A stretch of 64,000 nucleotides of DNA from Serratia symbiotica (GTDB lineage Bacteria; Pseudomonadota; Gammaproteobacteria; Enterobacterales; Enterobacteriaceae). This document shows positions 63,431 to 64,000 of this stretch, in pieces. The stretch spans positions 30,471 to 94,470 of the forward strand of contig JAAKDF010000005.1 of assembly GCA_011754105.1 (NCBI GenBank), read 5' to 3'. Both the position numbers and the translations under genes were made by a program. The notes below the pieces were generated by a model. That model was not told the DNA's origin, made no database searches, and saw only the letters and a program-made list of their open reading frames with translations. How positions within the stretch are numbered: the first letter of the stretch is position 1; each line of letters begins with the position of its first letter.

Positions 63431-63500
63431 CTGTTTACCTGTTTACCTGTTTACCTGTTTACCTGTTTACCTGTTTACCTGTTTACCTGTTTACCTGTTT
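63431..63500. repeat. octanucleotide tandem repeat (CTGTTTAC) x 8.75 in the ansP leader
   Basis: A pure array of 8-base units, no interruptions, ending 5 bases before the ansP start. On the coding (minus) strand the unit reads GTAAACAG, so every unit boundary gives CAGG-like Shine-Dalgarno sequence. Simple repeats of this kind slip during replication. Confidence 0.95.
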
Positions 63501-63599
63501 ATGATTAAACCTTTGTTTAACAAACGGAAACGTTTACTACCGCTATTAGTTATGATAATTAGATATTGGCATCATTCTGTTGTTTATTGTATATATAGC

Positions 63600-63654
63600 T
63601 GCTACTGAATAACGGCGAGACACGCTACCTGTTCTCGTTTACATCCTCCCCGGC
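63600..63654 (-). ncRNA. candidate right end / omega-RNA 3' region of IS200/IS605 element
   Basis: On the minus strand, just after the tnpB stop, CCTTTCTTTAGGCCGGGGAG and GGATGTAAACG form the hairpin-rich right end typical of IS200/IS605 elements. In active TnpB systems this region is the guide-RNA scaffold and the sequence after it is the guide. Identification rests on pattern memory only. Confidence 0.45.
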
Positions 63655-64000
63655 CTAAAGAAAGGGGATTCCTATAGCATTCAGACCGAAACCTGACCCT
63701 GCTTGGTGGTTTCCTGCTTCAACGGGCTGAACGAGCGGTTCTGATTGCACCATCCTGCCACAGGCGAGTACGGCATGTCTTGCCACTAAAATGTTACCAG
63801 CTCCGTTGATATCGGAGTTCGTGGCATATCCACATACCTAACACATAAATTTATTTTGTGACAGGCGGTTTTCTTTCTCTATATAACCGCAGCATGCACC
63901 CCGCTAGCTAGTATATGCCGCCGCAGATACTGCCAGTACCTGTGCTCCTCGCCAGAGCTGATTGTACTCAAGCTGACTATGCATTTAATACCAGCCCTGA
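63655..64000 (-). pseudogene. tnpB remnant (IS200/IS605 RNA-guided nuclease), C-terminal part
   Basis: Minus-strand frame reads a zinc-ribbon segment: CGYIEKENRLSQNKFMC, stop (TAG), VCGYATNSDINGAGNILVARHAVLACGR, then a tail ending GLNAIGIPFL at 63655. DxNGAxNI with the last RuvC aspartate is recognisable. The stop in the zinc ribbon and the lack of a long ORF show decay. It continues beyond the window edge. Confidence 0.75.

Noticed and set aside
63431-63500. Possible CRISPR array
   Set aside because: The 8-base units are contiguous with no spacers; it is a simple tandem repeat.

Overview
The window looks like a chromosome segment of a gamma-proteobacterium of order Enterobacterales, closest in protein sequence and gene order to the Serratia/Yersinia group, and in an early-to-middle stage of genome decay. 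A host-restricted Serratia symbiont (Serratia symbiotica-like) is the best fit; this is inference from protein similarity, ERIC-type repeats, many pseudogenes and dense insertion sequences, not a database match. No rRNA, tRNA or CRISPR array was found.

Layout. 1-1.0 kb: phage-type integrase remnant. 1.1-2.1: dusA. 2.2-3.8: ERIC element and IS903-like copies. 4.1-9.4: the lrp-trxB-cydDC-aat-infA-clpA-clpS locus, where only trxB and infA survive. 9.4-15.1: IS, decayed xseA, intact guaB-guaA. 15.3-18.8: IS copies around a collapsed flagellar block (flgI/flgA/flgM remnants). 19.3-21.1: broken uvrB. 21.1-22.7: ERIC, intact rraB, IS256-family and IS903-like scraps. 22.9-30.4: trmA, yijD (broken), fabR, sthA (broken), oxyR (broken), metF/metL/metB (broken), metJ (intact). 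30.4-38.9: rpmE, priA, cytR (broken), ftsN (truncated by a stop), hslV-hslU, menA, rraA and zapB (broken). 39.0-43.8: IS copies, ipdC scrap, intact trhO, two IS3-family scraps, queF scrap. 43.8-50.9: degS (broken), degQ, zapG, zapE, rplM-rpsI, sspA, sspB (broken). 50.9-56.8: intact gltD and gltB. 57.1-64.0: IS, bssS, broken dinI, pyrC and dusC, intact ansP with an octanucleotide repeat in its leader, and the end of a decayed tnpB (IS200/IS605).

What survives is housekeeping: translation (infA, rplM, rpsI, rpmE), tRNA modification (dusA, trmA, trhO), purine (guaBA) and glutamate synthesis (gltBD), replication restart (priA), HslVU and DegQ proteases, thioredoxin reductase, and the division factors zapE and zapG plus a short ftsN. 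What is lost is grouped by pathway: leucyl N-degron degradation (aat, clpS, clpA), methionine synthesis (metB, metL, metF), oxidative-stress control (oxyR, sthA), flagella, DNA repair (uvrB, xseA), de novo pyrimidine synthesis (pyrC), cytochrome bd assembly (cydD, cydC) and the sigma-E trigger protease degS.

The most unusual signals are: (1) several long perfect inverted repeats (arms up to 37 bp) that look like template-switch products, two of them inside the pseudogene of exonuclease VII, an enzyme known to suppress such events; (2) a dominant IS903-like element whose copies share the same 48-bp deletion removing the first catalytic aspartate, and mostly the same in-frame stop, so it must have spread in trans; (3) FtsN cut by a stop codon exactly after its essential periplasmic helix; (4) an octanucleotide repeat array abutting the ansP ribosome binding site.
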